Positions 1 through 7,746 of a stretch of DNA of 64,000 nucleotides are shown in pieces. The position numbers and the translations under genes were made by a program. How positions within the stretch are numbered: the stretch's first letter is position 1; each line of letters opens with the position of its first letter. Source of the DNA: Sinomonas sp. P10A9. GTDB taxonomy: Bacteria > Actinomycetota > Actinomycetes > Actinomycetales > Micrococcaceae. The notes below the pieces were generated by a model. It was given only the letters and a program-made list of their open reading frames with translations. It made no database searches and was not told the DNA's origin. The stretch covers positions 806,001 to 870,000 of the forward strand of contig NZ_CP163302.1 in the NCBI RefSeq assembly GCF_041022165.1, given 5' to 3'.

Positions 1-264
1 ATCTGCGCCGGGGTCGCGGTGTGGGGGTTCATCGACTGCCTCATCCGCAAGGGACCCGCGTTCGAGGCGAACCTCAAGCGGACCAAGGGCTTCTGGCTCG
101 GGCTCACGGGCGGAGCTGCCTTCGTGACCCTGCTCGGTCTGGCCCTGCCCCAGGGCAGCGGCTTCATCTTCGGCTTCGGTGGGTACGGACTGTTCAACAT
201 CGCGGCCGTCACGGCTGCGGGCGTCTACCTCGCCGACGTCCGCCCCGCGGTCGCCCGCCGCTGA
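1..264 (+). CDS. DUF2516 family membrane protein, 5' end outside window
   Basis: The reading frame is open from the first base, so the start lies upstream of the window; 87 C-terminal residues are visible. They hold a hydrophobic first segment, a short basic loop containing KRTKGFW, a second hydrophobic segment and a third one ending in YLADVRPAV. This KRTKGFW...VDVRPAV-like layout is characteristic of DUF2516, a small actinobacterial membrane protein family of unknown function. A GTG codon at 19 could serve as a start but would cut into the first membrane segment, so it is probably internal. The family call rests on motif memory only. Confidence 0.7.
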   Translation: MCAGVAVWGFIDCLIRKGPAFEANLKRTKGFWLGLTGGAAFVTLLGLALPQGSGFIFGFGGYGLFNIAAVTAAGVYLADVRPAVARR

Positions 265-342
265 CGTCCCTCGCCGCCGAGGCCGGGTCTCCTCACGCGG
301 AGATCGGGCCGAGCGTGCCTGAAGCCGCCCGCTGCGCCCGGA

Positions 343-348
343 TAGGCT
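343..348 (+). promoter_or_regulatory. -10 element TAGGCT placed for a leaderless transcript
   Basis: TAGGCT ends 7 bases before the GTG at 356. In actinobacteria a TANNNT hexamer at this distance usually puts the transcription start on the first base of the start codon. No convincing Shine-Dalgarno sequence is present, which supports the GTG at 356 as the start. Confidence 0.55.
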
Positions 349-355
349 GATCTCC

Positions 356-1192
356 GTGGTGGAGAAGGCGAGGCCGGTCCGGACTGCTTCTGGGCACAGA
401 GGGCGCGGCGTCGTCGGCAACGTGACCAGGGGGACCACGAACCCCAATCGCATGCGCAGGGTGGATCGCTGGATCACGGGAACCCAGGCCAGACGCCTCC
501 TCTCCCACCCGCCCCGACCGCACGCCGTCGACCTCGGCTACGGCGCCTCGCCGATCACCGCCGTCGAACTGTTCACCCGCCTGCGCCACGTCCGCCCTGA
601 CCTGAGGCTCACGGGGATCGAGATCGAGCCACGCCGGGTTGCGGCCGCAAAGCCCCTCGAGCGCGATGGCCTCGACTTCCGCGTCGGCGGATTCGAGCTG
701 CCCGTCGAGGGCCGCCCGGTCCTCGTACGCGCGTTCAACGTGCTGCGGCAGTACGAGGAGTCCGACGTCTCCGGCATCTGGGACCTCGTCCGTTCCCGCC
801 TCGCGCCCGACGGAATCTTCATCGAGGGCACGTGCGACGAGATCGGTCGGCGCGCGGCGTGGGTGACGCTCGACGCCGCGGGGCCGCGCGCGCTGTCCCT
901 CGCCGTGCGCTTCGGCTCGTTCGACCGCCCGTCCGATGTGGCGGAGCGCCTCCCGAAGGCGCTCATCCACCGGAATGTCCCGGGGGAGCGCGTCCACGCT
1001 TTCCTCTCGACGCTCGACGCCGCATGGCTGGCCGCCGCTCCGCTCGCGCCGTTCGGGGTGCGGCAGCGCTGGCTCGCGATGTGCCGATCGGTCAAGGCCG
1101 ACGGCTGGCCCGTGCTTCACGGTCCCAGTCGATGGCGGCTTGGGGAGTTCACGGTTGCGTGGGAGGCCGTGGCGCCGGACGGCCCCCGCTGA
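356..1192 (+). CDS. Class I SAM-dependent methyltransferase-like protein
   Basis: A 278-residue protein that looks like a Rossmann-fold methyltransferase. Near residue 60 it has VDLGYGASP, a variant of glycine-rich motif I (normally DxGxGxG), followed after about 30 residues by GIEIEP, where the acidic residue would hold the SAM ribose. FNVLRQY and a DGIFIEGTCDE strand match later motifs. The substrate cannot be told. The first 25 or so residues are basic and unlike the core. The GTG start is chosen because a -10 hexamer lies 7 bases upstream. The gene stands alone before gpmA. A tandem 21-base repeat follows its stop. Confidence 0.65.
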   Translation: MVEKARPVRTASGHRGRGVVGNVTRGTTNPNRMRRVDRWITGTQARRLLSHPPRPHAVDLGYGASPITAVELFTRLRHVRPDLRLTGIEIEPRRVAAAKPLERDGLDFRVGGFELPVEGRPVLVRAFNVLRQYEESDVSGIWDLVRSRLAPDGIFIEGTCDEIGRRAAWVTLDAAGPRALSLAVRFGSFDRPSDVAERLPKALIHRNVPGERVHAFLSTLDAAWLAAAPLAPFGVRQRWLAMCRSVKADGWPVLHGPSRWRLGEFTVAWEAVAPDGPR

Positions 1193-1207
1193 ACGGGCCC
1201 CCCGTCT

Positions 1208-1248
1208 ACACGGGGTGATGTCGGGCCCACACGGGGTGATTTCGGGGG
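1208..1248 (+). repeat. Tandem intergenic repeat, two 21-base units
   Basis: Two units beginning ACACGGGGTGAT at 1208 and 1229 follow one another with a 21-base period in the gap before gpmA. The same core, CACGGGGTGA then TCGG, occurs as another pair with the same 21-base period at 14121-14159 in the opposite orientation. Confidence 0.7.
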
Positions 1249-1284
1249 TTCGTCACGGAGGCCCGGCGGCCGCCCCTTGCCGGA

Positions 1285-1290
1285 TACGAT
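1285..1290 (+). promoter_or_regulatory. -10 element TACGAT for gpmA, leaderless type
   Basis: TACGAT ends 6 bases before the gpmA ATG at 1297 and there is no ribosome binding site in between, so the transcript probably starts at or next to the start codon. Confidence 0.5.
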
Positions 1291-1296
1291 GGCCCC

Positions 1297-2043
1297 ATGA
1301 CCTACACGCTCATCCTGCTGCGCCACGGGCACAGCGAATGGAACGCCAAGAACCTGTTCACCGGTTGGGTGGACGTGGACCTCAACGACCAAGGCCGTGA
1401 GGAGGCCCGCCGCGGCGGCCAGATGCTTGCTGACAAGGGCCTTCTGCCGGATGTCCTCTACACGTCCCGCCTCAAGCGAGCGATCAACACCGCGAACATC
1501 GCACTCGACGTCGCGGACCGCGGCTGGATCGACGTGAAGCGGTCCTGGCGGCTCAACGAGCGCCACTACGGCGCCCTCCAGGGCAAGGACAAGGCCCAGA
1601 CGCTCGCCGAGTTCGGCGAGGAGCAGTTCATGGTCTGGCGCCGCTCCTACGACACCCCGCCGCCTCCCCTCGCGGACGATTCGGAGTTCTCGCAGGCGGG
1701 CGACCCGCGCTACGCGGACCTCGGCGACGCGATGCCGCGCACTGAGTGCCTCAAGGACGTCCTCGAACGACTCCTGCCGTACTGGGAGTCGGAGATCAAG
1801 GAGGACCTCAAGAGCGGCAAGACGGTCCTCGTGACGGCGCACGGCAACTCGCTGCGCGCCCTCGTGAAGCACCTCGACGGCATCAGCGATGACGAGATCG
1901 CGGGCCTGAACATCCCCACCGGCATCCCGCTCGTCTACGAGCTCGACGAGGATTTCAAGCCCACCAACCCCGGGGGCACCTACCTCGACCCCGAGGCCGC
2001 AGCCGCCTCGATCGAGGCGGTCAAGAACCAGGGCCGCAAGTAA
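1297..2043 (+). CDS. gpmA: 2,3-bisphosphoglycerate-dependent phosphoglycerate mutase
   Basis: This cytoplasmic glycolytic enzyme interconverts 3-phosphoglycerate and 2-phosphoglycerate. The 248-residue length is normal for the family. RHGHSEWN carries the phospho-accepting His10, ERHYGALQG supplies Glu89, and TAHGNSLRA carries the second catalytic His182. The [11 protein letters not shown] stretch corresponds to the family's RRxYDxPPP segment. The next genes on the strand, after the divergent phoU, are senX3-regX3; gpm1-senX3-regX3 is also the order in Mycobacterium tuberculosis. A strong hairpin follows the stop. Confidence 0.96.
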   Translation: MTYTLILLRHGHSEWNAKNLFTGWVDVDLNDQGREEARRGGQMLADKGLLPDVLYTSRLKRAINTANIALDVADRGWIDVKRSWRLNERHYGALQGKDKAQTLAEFGEEQFMVWRRSYDTPPPPLADDSEFSQAGDPRYADLGDAMPRTECLKDVLERLLPYWESEIKEDLKSGKTVLVTAHGNSLRALVKHLDGISDDEIAGLNIPTGIPLVYELDEDFKPTNPGGTYLDPEAAAASIEAVKNQGRK

Positions 2044-2060
2044 GGCCTGCACTACGTTCG

Positions 2061-2100
2061 ACGGCGGCCGCCCACCTTCTCGAAGGTGGGCGGCCGCCGT
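2061..2100. terminator. Bidirectional hairpin terminator between gpmA and phoU
   Basis: A perfect 18-bp stem (2061-2078 with 2083-2100) closes on a 4-base loop, CTCG. It lies between two convergent genes and has no U-tract, as is common in GC-rich actinobacteria. Confidence 0.85.
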
Positions 2101-2124
2101 CCTACTCAGCGCGTTGGGTGAGCG

Positions 2125-2784
2125 TCAGCTCGAGGTGTTGTCGCCGTCCCACTCACCGGTGACGAGGTAGGAGACCTTGCGGCTCACGGAGACGCCGTGG
2201 TCGGCGAAGCGCTCGAAGTAGCGGCTCACGAGGGCCGCATCCACAGCGGCGGCAGGCGAGCTGGTCCAGGACGGGTTCGCGATCGCGCGGAACACGCCGG
2301 CGTGCAGTTCGTCGATCTCGGCGTTCGCGGCCTGGATCCGGGTGGTGCGCTCGAGATCGTGGTCGTCGAGGAGGCCCACGAGCTCGTCGGCGATGGTCTT
2401 GTCGAGCTCGGCCATACGGGCAAACGTCTTCTCGAGCGACCCCGGCGCTGCCTTCTCCGGGTACCGGAGGCGGGTGAGCTGTGCGATGTGGCGGGCGAGG
2501 TCGCCCATGCGCTCGAGCGAGGCGCTCATGCGCAGCGAGCCGACGATCGTGCGGAGGTCAGATGCCACAGGGCCCTGGAGGGCGAGGATCTCGATCGCCT
2601 TCTCATCGATGGCGGTCTGGAGGAAGTCGATGCGCGCATCGGCCGCGATGACCTCCTGCGCGAGCTCGACGTCCGCGGAGGAGAACGCCTCGACGGCCCG
2701 GTTGAGGGCCTCGGATACCAGCCTTGCGATCTCGACGAGATCGTCGTGGACCTTCTTGAGCTCCTCCTGGAATACCTTTCGCAC
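2125..2784 (-). CDS. phoU: Phosphate signalling complex protein PhoU
   Basis: A 219-residue all-helical cytoplasmic protein that represses phosphate-starvation signalling by linking the Pst transporter to the SenX3/PhoR kinase. It begins MRKVFQEELKKV and has two three-helix bundles with the typical acidic metal-binding patches: VASDLRTIVGSLRMSASLE and MGDLARHIAQL in the first, and RYFERFADHGVSVSRKVSYLVTGE in the second. It is divergent from senX3. The 173-bp gap carries GTTCA repeats, so phoU and senX3-regX3 probably share phosphate-responsive control. Confidence 0.95.
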   Translation of the reverse strand: MRKVFQEELKKVHDDLVEIARLVSEALNRAVEAFSSADVELAQEVIAADARIDFLQTAIDEKAIEILALQGPVASDLRTIVGSLRMSASLERMGDLARHIAQLTRLRYPEKAAPGSLEKTFARMAELDKTIADELVGLLDDHDLERTTRIQAANAEIDELHAGVFRAIANPSWTSSPAAAVDAALVSRYFERFADHGVSVSRKVSYLVTGEWDGDNTSS

Positions 2785-2852
2785 GGCGGCGTCCTTTCAC
2801 AGGGGTGGCGAGTCATTGCCCGATGGGCACTCCGACTCGTCACACTGTCAGC

Positions 2853-2896
2853 GGTGGGTGAATTGTTGCCCGTCCTGAAGTGAACGTTAGTTGAAC
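2853..2896 (-). promoter_or_regulatory. Pho-box-like array, 11-base GTTCA repeats
   Basis: Read on the minus strand, 11-base units start at 2896 (GTTCAACTAAC) and 2885 (GTTCACTTCAG); a degenerate unit follows at 2874 and a last one, ATTCACCCACC, at 2863. Direct repeats of GTTCA with 11-base spacing are the known binding pattern of actinobacterial PhoP/RegX3 regulators. The array sits between phoU and senX3, the place expected for autoregulation by RegX3. Confidence 0.7.
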
Positions 2897-2944
2897 CGGG
2901 CGGGTGCGGCCAGCAGAGCGGAACGGGGTGGGCCGCGCCCGGCC

Positions 2945-2950
2945 TAAGCT
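2945..2950 (+). promoter_or_regulatory. -10 element TAAGCT for senX3, leaderless type
   Basis: TAAGCT ends 7 bases before the GTG at 2958. This spacing decides the start: an ATG 54 bases upstream is in frame but would precede the promoter. Confidence 0.55.
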
Positions 2951-2957
2951 AGCTGAT

Positions 2958-4139
2958 GTGGATCCACTCGTCGTCGGCATCGTGGCGGGCCTTATCGGCC
3001 TGTCCTTCGGCGCATTCGGCGTCCTTGCCTTCCGGGCGAGCCAGCGCCAGCGCCAGCTCCTCGAGGGGCCCGAGACGGAGGGCAGCTTCCCGGACGGTGC
3101 AGCAGACGTGCTCTCGGTGCTGGGCAAGGCCTTTGTGGTGGTCGACGCCGTTGACGGCGTGGTCCGTGCGAGCCCGGCCGCCTACGCCTATGGCCTCGTC
3201 CGGGGCCACACAGTGGTGCACCGCGAGCTCCTGCAGATGACAGCGAAGGTCCGCGGGAACGGCGTCATCCTCGAGAAGCAGTTCGAGCTGCCGCGCGGCC
3301 CGCTCGGCCAGGGGACCCTCGTCGTCAATGTCCGAGCCGCCGTCCTCGGCGACGAGTACATCCTGCTCCTCGCCGACGACAGGACGGAGCTCACCCGCAC
3401 TGAGCAGATCCGCAACGACTTCGTCGCGAACGTCTCGCACGAGCTCAAGACTCCGGTGGGCGCCATCTCTCTTCTTGCCGAGGCCCTCGAGGCCAGCCCG
3501 GACGACGAGGAAGCCGTCCGGCGGTTCGCCGCGCGCATGCACAAGGAAGCCAGCCGCCTCGCCGCGCTCGTCCAGGACATCATCGAGCTCTCCCGCCTCC
3601 AAGGTGCAGACGTCGTGCACCGCGGACGGGCCGTGGACATCAACGATGTCGTTGCGGACGCCGTCGACCGCTCCCGTCTCGTGGCTGAGGCGAAGAACAT
3701 CGAGGTGCGTGTGGGCGGCCGCATCGACGTTCCCGTCTTCGGCGATCCGGACCTCCTCACGAACGCGTTCCGTAACCTGATCGACAACGCGATCCGGTAC
3801 TCGCCCGAGAACACCAAGGTCGGGATCGGCCTCAGGCACAAGGACGGCCTGGTCTCTGTCTCCGTCACGGACCAGGGCGAGGGGATGACCCCGGAGGACC
3901 AGGAACGCGTCTTCGAGCGTTTCTACCGCGTCGACGCCGCGCGGTCGCGTCAGACCGGCGGGACGGGACTGGGACTGAGTATCGTCAAGCACGTGGTGGA
4001 GAACCACGGCGGCGAGGTGACCCTGTGGTCGCAGCCGGGCAAGGGATCTACCTTCACCGTGAGGCTGCCCGACATGGAACAAGACCCCGAAGATCATCGA
4101 GCGGCCCCTAGGTCGCCGGAGCAAGGAGCGATGGCTTGA
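2958..4139 (+). CDS. senX3: Phosphate-responsive sensor histidine kinase SenX3
   Basis: A 393-residue membrane-bound kinase of the PhoR/SenX3 type that phosphorylates RegX3. A hydrophobic segment (PLVVGIVAGLIGLSFGAFGV) opens the protein, followed by a PAS-like sensory region (about residues 50-140, including ASPAAYAYGLVRG). The dimerisation box FVANVSHELKTPVGA has the phospho-accepting histidine near residue 161. The N box (NLIDNAIRYS) and G box (GTGLGLSIVKHVVE) complete the ATPase domain. The GTG start gives the MDPLVVG-type N-terminus of the family and matches the -10 element. The stop overlaps the regX3 start by 4 bases. Confidence 0.93.
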   Translation: MDPLVVGIVAGLIGLSFGAFGVLAFRASQRQRQLLEGPETEGSFPDGAADVLSVLGKAFVVVDAVDGVVRASPAAYAYGLVRGHTVVHRELLQMTAKVRGNGVILEKQFELPRGPLGQGTLVVNVRAAVLGDEYILLLADDRTELTRTEQIRNDFVANVSHELKTPVGAISLLAEALEASPDDEEAVRRFAARMHKEASRLAALVQDIIELSRLQGADVVHRGRAVDINDVVADAVDRSRLVAEAKNIEVRVGGRIDVPVFGDPDLLTNAFRNLIDNAIRYSPENTKVGIGLRHKDGLVSVSVTDQGEGMTPEDQERVFERFYRVDAARSRQTGGTGLGLSIVKHVVENHGGEVTLWSQPGKGSTFTVRLPDMEQDPEDHRAAPRSPEQGAMA

Positions 4140-4816
4140 GCAGGATCCTGATCGTGGAGGACGAGGAGTCGTTCAGCGACCCCCTCTCGTTCCTCCTTGC
4201 CAAGGAGGGCTACGAGGTCGAGGTCGTGGACAACGGCAGCGACGCGCTCGTCGAATTCGACCGCAACGGCGCAGACCTGGTCCTCCTGGACCTGCAGCTT
4301 CCGGGCACGCCAGGAACCGAGGTGTGCCGGCAGCTGCGGGCACGCTCGAGCGTTCCCGTCATCATGCTCACTGCGAAGGACTCCGAGATCGACAAGGTCG
4401 TGGGGCTCGAGCTTGGCGCCGACGACTACGTCACGAAGCCGTACTCGTCGCGTGAGCTGGTGGCCCGCGTGCGCGCCGTCCTGCGCCGCCACGGCGAGCC
4501 TGAGGAGCTCATCTCCTCGACAGTCCAGGCAGGTCCGGTGCGCATGGACGTGGAGCGCCACGTGGTCAGCGTGGATGGGGAGCAGGTGGCGCTGCCCCTC
4601 AAGGAGTTCGAGCTCCTCGAGATGCTGCTGCGCAACTCGGGTCGTGTGCTCACGCGCGGACAGCTGATCGACCGTGTGTGGGGTTCGGACTACGTCGGTG
4701 ACACGAAGACCCTTGATGTGCACGTCAAGCGCCTCCGCGGCAAGATCGAGCCCGACCCCTCGAGCCCCCGCTACCTCGTGACGGTCCGTGGACTCGGCTA
4801 CAAGTTCGAGCCCTGA
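4136..4816 (+). CDS. regX3: OmpR/PhoB-family response regulator RegX3
   Basis: The 226-residue partner of SenX3, a DNA-binding regulator of phosphate-starvation genes. The receiver domain has the acidic pocket VEDEE, phospho-acceptor Asp52 in LLDLQLPG, the switch residue in MLTAKD and Lys101 in VTKPY. The C-terminal winged helix (about 130-226) includes LKEFELLEMLLRN and DVHVKRLRGKIEPDP. The start is TTG at 4136, overlapping the senX3 stop by 4 bases, with AAGGAG a few bases upstream. A likely target is the GTTCA array before senX3 and phoU. Confidence 0.95.
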   Translation: MSRILIVEDEESFSDPLSFLLAKEGYEVEVVDNGSDALVEFDRNGADLVLLDLQLPGTPGTEVCRQLRARSSVPVIMLTAKDSEIDKVVGLELGADDYVTKPYSSRELVARVRAVLRRHGEPEELISSTVQAGPVRMDVERHVVSVDGEQVALPLKEFELLEMLLRNSGRVLTRGQLIDRVWGSDYVGDTKTLDVHVKRLRGKIEPDPSSPRYLVTVRGLGYKFEP

Positions 4817-4860
4817 TGGGCCCGTTCTCCCTGCATCTGCCTGAAGCACAACCTTAAGCG

Positions 4861-4904
4861 CGACGTCGGCCGCTCACCCTGCGCGGGGTGAGCGGCCGAC
4901 GTCG
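4861..4904 (+). terminator. Hairpin terminator after regX3
   Basis: A perfect 19-bp stem (4861-4879 with 4886-4904) has a 6-base loop and stands between regX3 and the convergent lipoprotein gene, so it can serve both. Confidence 0.85.
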
Positions 4905-4951
4905 TATGTCGCCTGCTGGCTGGAACCGGGCATCCGAGCCCGGCTCAGAGG

Positions 4952-5539
4952 CTAGCGGCTCGCAGTCGCGGAAGCCGAGGCCGAGGCCGAGCTGGAGGCA
5001 GAGGCCGACGCCGAGGCGGAACCCGACGGCGTGGCGCTCGGGGTCGGGAGGTACTGGCGGTACTCGGCGAGCGTGCCGTCGACGACCGGGATCTGGACGT
5101 CCTGGCTCGTGCTGCCAGCGGTGAAGGAAACGGTCGCGAGCGCGCCCGGGAGTGCCCCCGTCTTGCTCAGGCTCACGGGGCTGCTGGACTTCTCCAGCTG
5201 GACCTCGCCGTGCTTGGGGACGTTGAGGCGCGTCGTCGTCGACCCGTCCTTGAGCGTCAGCGTCTCGTCTTTATCGGAGGAGTTGAAGACGGTGCCCACG
5301 AGGCGGCCCGGCGCATCGGCCGAGGCGGAGCTTGAGGAGCCGGCCGTGCCGCTCGAGACGATAAGCATATTGCGCAGCTGCAGGGTGCCGACGTCCGCAC
5401 GGATGCCGTCTGAGGCGGAATACGTGTGGGTGGTCTGCTGGGCGTTGATGTAGCCGCAGCCCGTGGCGGTCAGCAGGCCGACGCCAAGCGCGGCGACGAC
5501 GGCGACGCGCTGGGCCGGCTTCGTTGCAGTGAAACGCAC
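4952..5539 (-). CDS. LpqE-like lipoprotein with Ser/Ala tail
   Basis: A 195-residue predicted lipoprotein. The signal peptide ends in LLTATGC, so Cys28 would be lipidated and the protein anchored outside the membrane. The middle part is beta-rich (VGTLQLRNMLIVSS, RLVGTVFNSSDKDETLTLKDG, VQIPVVDG), as in LpqE-type proteins. The last 25 or so residues are almost only Ser and Ala, probably an unstructured tail. The start is GTG with AGGAG 6 bases upstream. It is divergent from carD, just as lpqE neighbours carD in Mycobacterium tuberculosis, which supports the family. The function is unknown. Confidence 0.7.
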   Translation of the reverse strand: MRFTATKPAQRVAVVAALGVGLLTATGCGYINAQQTTHTYSASDGIRADVGTLQLRNMLIVSSGTAGSSSSASADAPGRLVGTVFNSSDKDETLTLKDGSTTTRLNVPKHGEVQLEKSSSPVSLSKTGALPGALATVSFTAGSTSQDVQIPVVDGTLAEYRQYLPTPSATPSGSASASASASSSASASASATASR

Positions 5540-5822
5540 AGCTGGCTCCTGATCAGGGTGTGAGGAAGTCTGGTCGGGGTTAGCCTATCGCCAATTTCGA
5601 CGTTCTGTAGATTCGGCGCGTTTCGCGTCAGATGGCGTTTGCACTGCATCCTTAACAGGCGCGCGCCTGCGGACGTGAAGCATCTTTTTCGCTCCCGGTC
5701 AACCCCTCGGCGGGGGCTGTATCGCCACACTTCCGCGTCATTCCGGGCTTCGTGCGGGGTCATGGGGCCGGTCCGAGACGTGAGACGTGCTAGACTAGTC
5801 TGCGGGAAAGGGGAATGTCCAC

Positions 5823-6305
5823 ATGGTTTTTGAGGTTGGCGAGACGGTTGTTTACCCCCACCACGGTGCGGCGAAGATCGAAGAGATCAAGATGCGCACC
5901 ATCAAGGGCGAAGAGAAGATGTATCTCAAGCTCAAAGTGGCCCAGGGTGATCTGACGATTGAAGTACCGGCCGAAAACGTGGACCTTGTCGGGGTCCGCG
6001 ATGTTGTGGGCAAGGAAGGCCTCGAGCACGTGTTCGACGTCCTCCGTGCCGAATTCACCGAGGAGCCCACCAACTGGTCCCGCCGCTACAAGGCGAACCT
6101 TGAGAAGCTCGCCTCCGGCGATGTGATCAAGGTGGCCGAGGTCGTGCGTGACCTGTGGCGCCGCGATCAGGACCGCGGACTGTCCGCGGGTGAGAAGCGC
6201 ATGCTGGCCAAGGCCCGCCAGATCCTCATCTCCGAGCTCGCGCTCGCAGAGAAGACTGACGAGGAGCAGGCGGCCACTGTGCTGGACGAGGTCCTCGCGT
6301 CCTAG
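5823..6305 (+). CDS. carD: CarD family RNA polymerase-binding transcription factor
   Basis: A 160-residue essential actinobacterial factor that binds the RNA polymerase beta subunit and stabilises open promoter complexes, including those at rRNA promoters. The N-terminal Tudor-like domain ([20 protein letters not shown], residues 2-60) is the polymerase-interacting part. The helical C-terminal domain includes [17 protein letters not shown] and the Trp of VVRDLWRRD, which contacts the upstream edge of the transcription bubble in the family. GAAAGGGGA stands before the ATG, and a TAGACT -10 candidate lies at 5791-5796. A strong hairpin follows. Confidence 0.95.
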   Translation: MVFEVGETVVYPHHGAAKIEEIKMRTIKGEEKMYLKLKVAQGDLTIEVPAENVDLVGVRDVVGKEGLEHVFDVLRAEFTEEPTNWSRRYKANLEKLASGDVIKVAEVVRDLWRRDQDRGLSAGEKRMLAKARQILISELALAEKTDEEQAATVLDEVLAS

Positions 6306-6318
6306 TCCGCTGAACTTC

Positions 6319-6355
6319 CACGAAGGCCCCGGCGTCCGCCGCCGGGGCCTTCGTG
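6319..6355 (+). terminator. Hairpin terminator after carD
   Basis: A perfect 16-bp stem (6319-6334 with 6340-6355) with loop TCCGC separates carD from ispD, so ispD needs its own promoter. Confidence 0.85.
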
Positions 6356-6396
6356 CTGTCTGGGCCCCGCTGTCCAGGCAGGGCACGCGCCTCGTC

Positions 6397-6402
6397 TAGG
6401 CT
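6397..6402 (+). promoter_or_regulatory. -10 element TAGGCT for ispD, leaderless type
   Basis: TAGGCT ends 7 bases before the ATG at 6410, just past the carD terminator. There is no ribosome binding site, so ispD is probably translated from a leaderless message. Confidence 0.6.
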
Positions 6403-6409
6403 GGAGCGC

Positions 6410-7177
6410 ATGAATGACGCCGCCCATCCTGCCGTACCGACCGCCGTCGTGATCGTCGCTGCGGGGTCGGGGACGCGGCTCGGGTATGGGCTGCCCAAGG
6501 CCCTCGTCCCGCTCGCGGGGGCCCCACTACTCCTCCACGCCCTGCGCGGAACCGCGGGAGCGGGCCTCGCCGAGCAAATCTGCGTCGCCGTACCGCCCGG
6601 GGACACCGAGCTGACCGCGCTGTGCCGCACCTTCGCCGAGGAACTCGGCGCGACCGCCCCGGACATCGCCGTGGTCGAGGGCGGGGCGACCCGCGCCGAT
6701 TCGGTGCGCGCCGCCCTTGCCGCGCTCGCGCCGGGTATCGTGCACGTCCTCGTGCACGACGCCGCGCGCCCGCTCACGCCGCCCGAGGTGTTCCGCCGCG
6801 TCTGTGACGCCCTGGACCGTGGTGCCTCGGCGGTCATCCCAGCCACGCCCGTGGTCGACACGATCAAGTCCACCGCCCCCACGGAGGGCGACGCCGCGGC
6901 CATCGCCGCCGAGGTGGTGACAGGCACGGCCGTGCGCGAGCAGCTGCGCGCGGTGCAGACGCCGCAGGGGTTCGACGCCGAGACGCTCCGGCGCGCCCAC
7001 GAGGTCGCCGCCGGCTGGGACCCCGAGCAGGCCGCCGCGATCACGGACGATGCGATGCTCGTCGAATCGCTCGGAACCCCGGTCTATGTGGTGCCCGGGG
7101 ATCTCCAGGCCTTCAAGGTCACGACGCCTCTGGACCTCCACTTCGCTGAGACGTTCATCGCCGCACAGGGCGGCTGA
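6410..7177 (+). CDS. ispD: 2-C-methyl-D-erythritol 4-phosphate cytidylyltransferase
   Basis: The third step of the non-mevalonate isoprenoid pathway: MEP plus CTP gives CDP-methylerythritol. The protein has 255 residues. The nucleotide-binding loop is VAAGSGTRLGYGLPKAL, the family's AAGxGxRxGxxxPK signature with a few substitutions. GGATRADSVRAAL, VHDAARPL and the C-terminal QTPQGFDAE and TDDAMLVE are further family motifs. The ATG at 6410 is chosen for its -10 element and because it gives a normal N-terminus. ispF follows 78 bases downstream and catalyses the step two further on. Confidence 0.95.
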   Translation: MNDAAHPAVPTAVVIVAAGSGTRLGYGLPKALVPLAGAPLLLHALRGTAGAGLAEQICVAVPPGDTELTALCRTFAEELGATAPDIAVVEGGATRADSVRAALAALAPGIVHVLVHDAARPLTPPEVFRRVCDALDRGASAVIPATPVVDTIKSTAPTEGDAAAIAAEVVTGTAVREQLRAVQTPQGFDAETLRRAHEVAAGWDPEQAAAITDDAMLVESLGTPVYVVPGDLQAFKVTTPLDLHFAETFIAAQGG

Positions 7178-7255
7178 GCGTACCCGATCGTTGGGAGCAG
7201 CGGAGTCGAAAACAGCGGAGTTGCAACCAGCTAGTCGCAACCGAAAGGCAGCCCC

Positions 7256-7744
7256 ATGATCGTTCCGCGTACAGGGATCGGCGTCGACGTCCACGCGTTC
7301 GCGCCCGACGACGCCCCACGGCCCCTGTGGCTCGGCGGACTCCTATGGGAGGGGGAGCAGGGCCTGGCCGGCCATTCGGATGCCGACGCCGTGGCTCACG
7401 CCGCCGCGAACGCGCTCTTCTCGGCGGCGGGCCTCGGGGACCTCGGCACTCACTTCGGAACGGACCGCCCCGAGTATGCAGGCGCCTCCGGGGTGACGCT
7501 CCTCGCGGAGGCCGCGCGGATCGTGCGTGGGGCCGGCTTCGAGATCGGCAACGTCGCCGTACAGCTCGTGTGCCAGCGGCCCAAGTTCTCGCCCCGTCGG
7601 GCTGAGTCAGAGCGCGTGCTGTCTGAGGCCGCCGCCGCGCCCGTGGGGGTCACGGCCGCGACGACCGACCACCTCGGCTTCACGGGCCGCCGCGAGGGTG
7701 TGGCCGCGATCGCAACGGCGCTCGTCTACGTCAGGCCGGAGTAG
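7256..7744 (+). CDS. ispF: 2-C-methyl-D-erythritol 2,4-cyclodiphosphate synthase
   Basis: A 162-residue trimeric enzyme of the MEP pathway that closes CDP-methylerythritol 2-phosphate into the cyclodiphosphate with loss of CMP. The metal ligands Asp11 and His13 lie in GVDVHAF, the next His in AVAHAA, and the active-site histidine in [25 protein letters not shown] is the conserved C-terminal signature. GAAAGGCAG precedes the ATG. Its stop lies only 2 bases from the stop of the convergent response regulator, with no room for a terminator. Confidence 0.95.
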   Translation: MIVPRTGIGVDVHAFAPDDAPRPLWLGGLLWEGEQGLAGHSDADAVAHAAANALFSAAGLGDLGTHFGTDRPEYAGASGVTLLAEAARIVRGAGFEIGNVAVQLVCQRPKFSPRRAESERVLSEAAAAPVGVTAATTDHLGFTGRREGVAAIATALVYVRPE

Positions 7745-7746
7745 GC

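Noticed and set aside
2904..2957. Longer N-terminus for SenX3
   Set aside because: The extra 18 residues precede the -10 element and do not fit the MDPLVVG-type start of the family.
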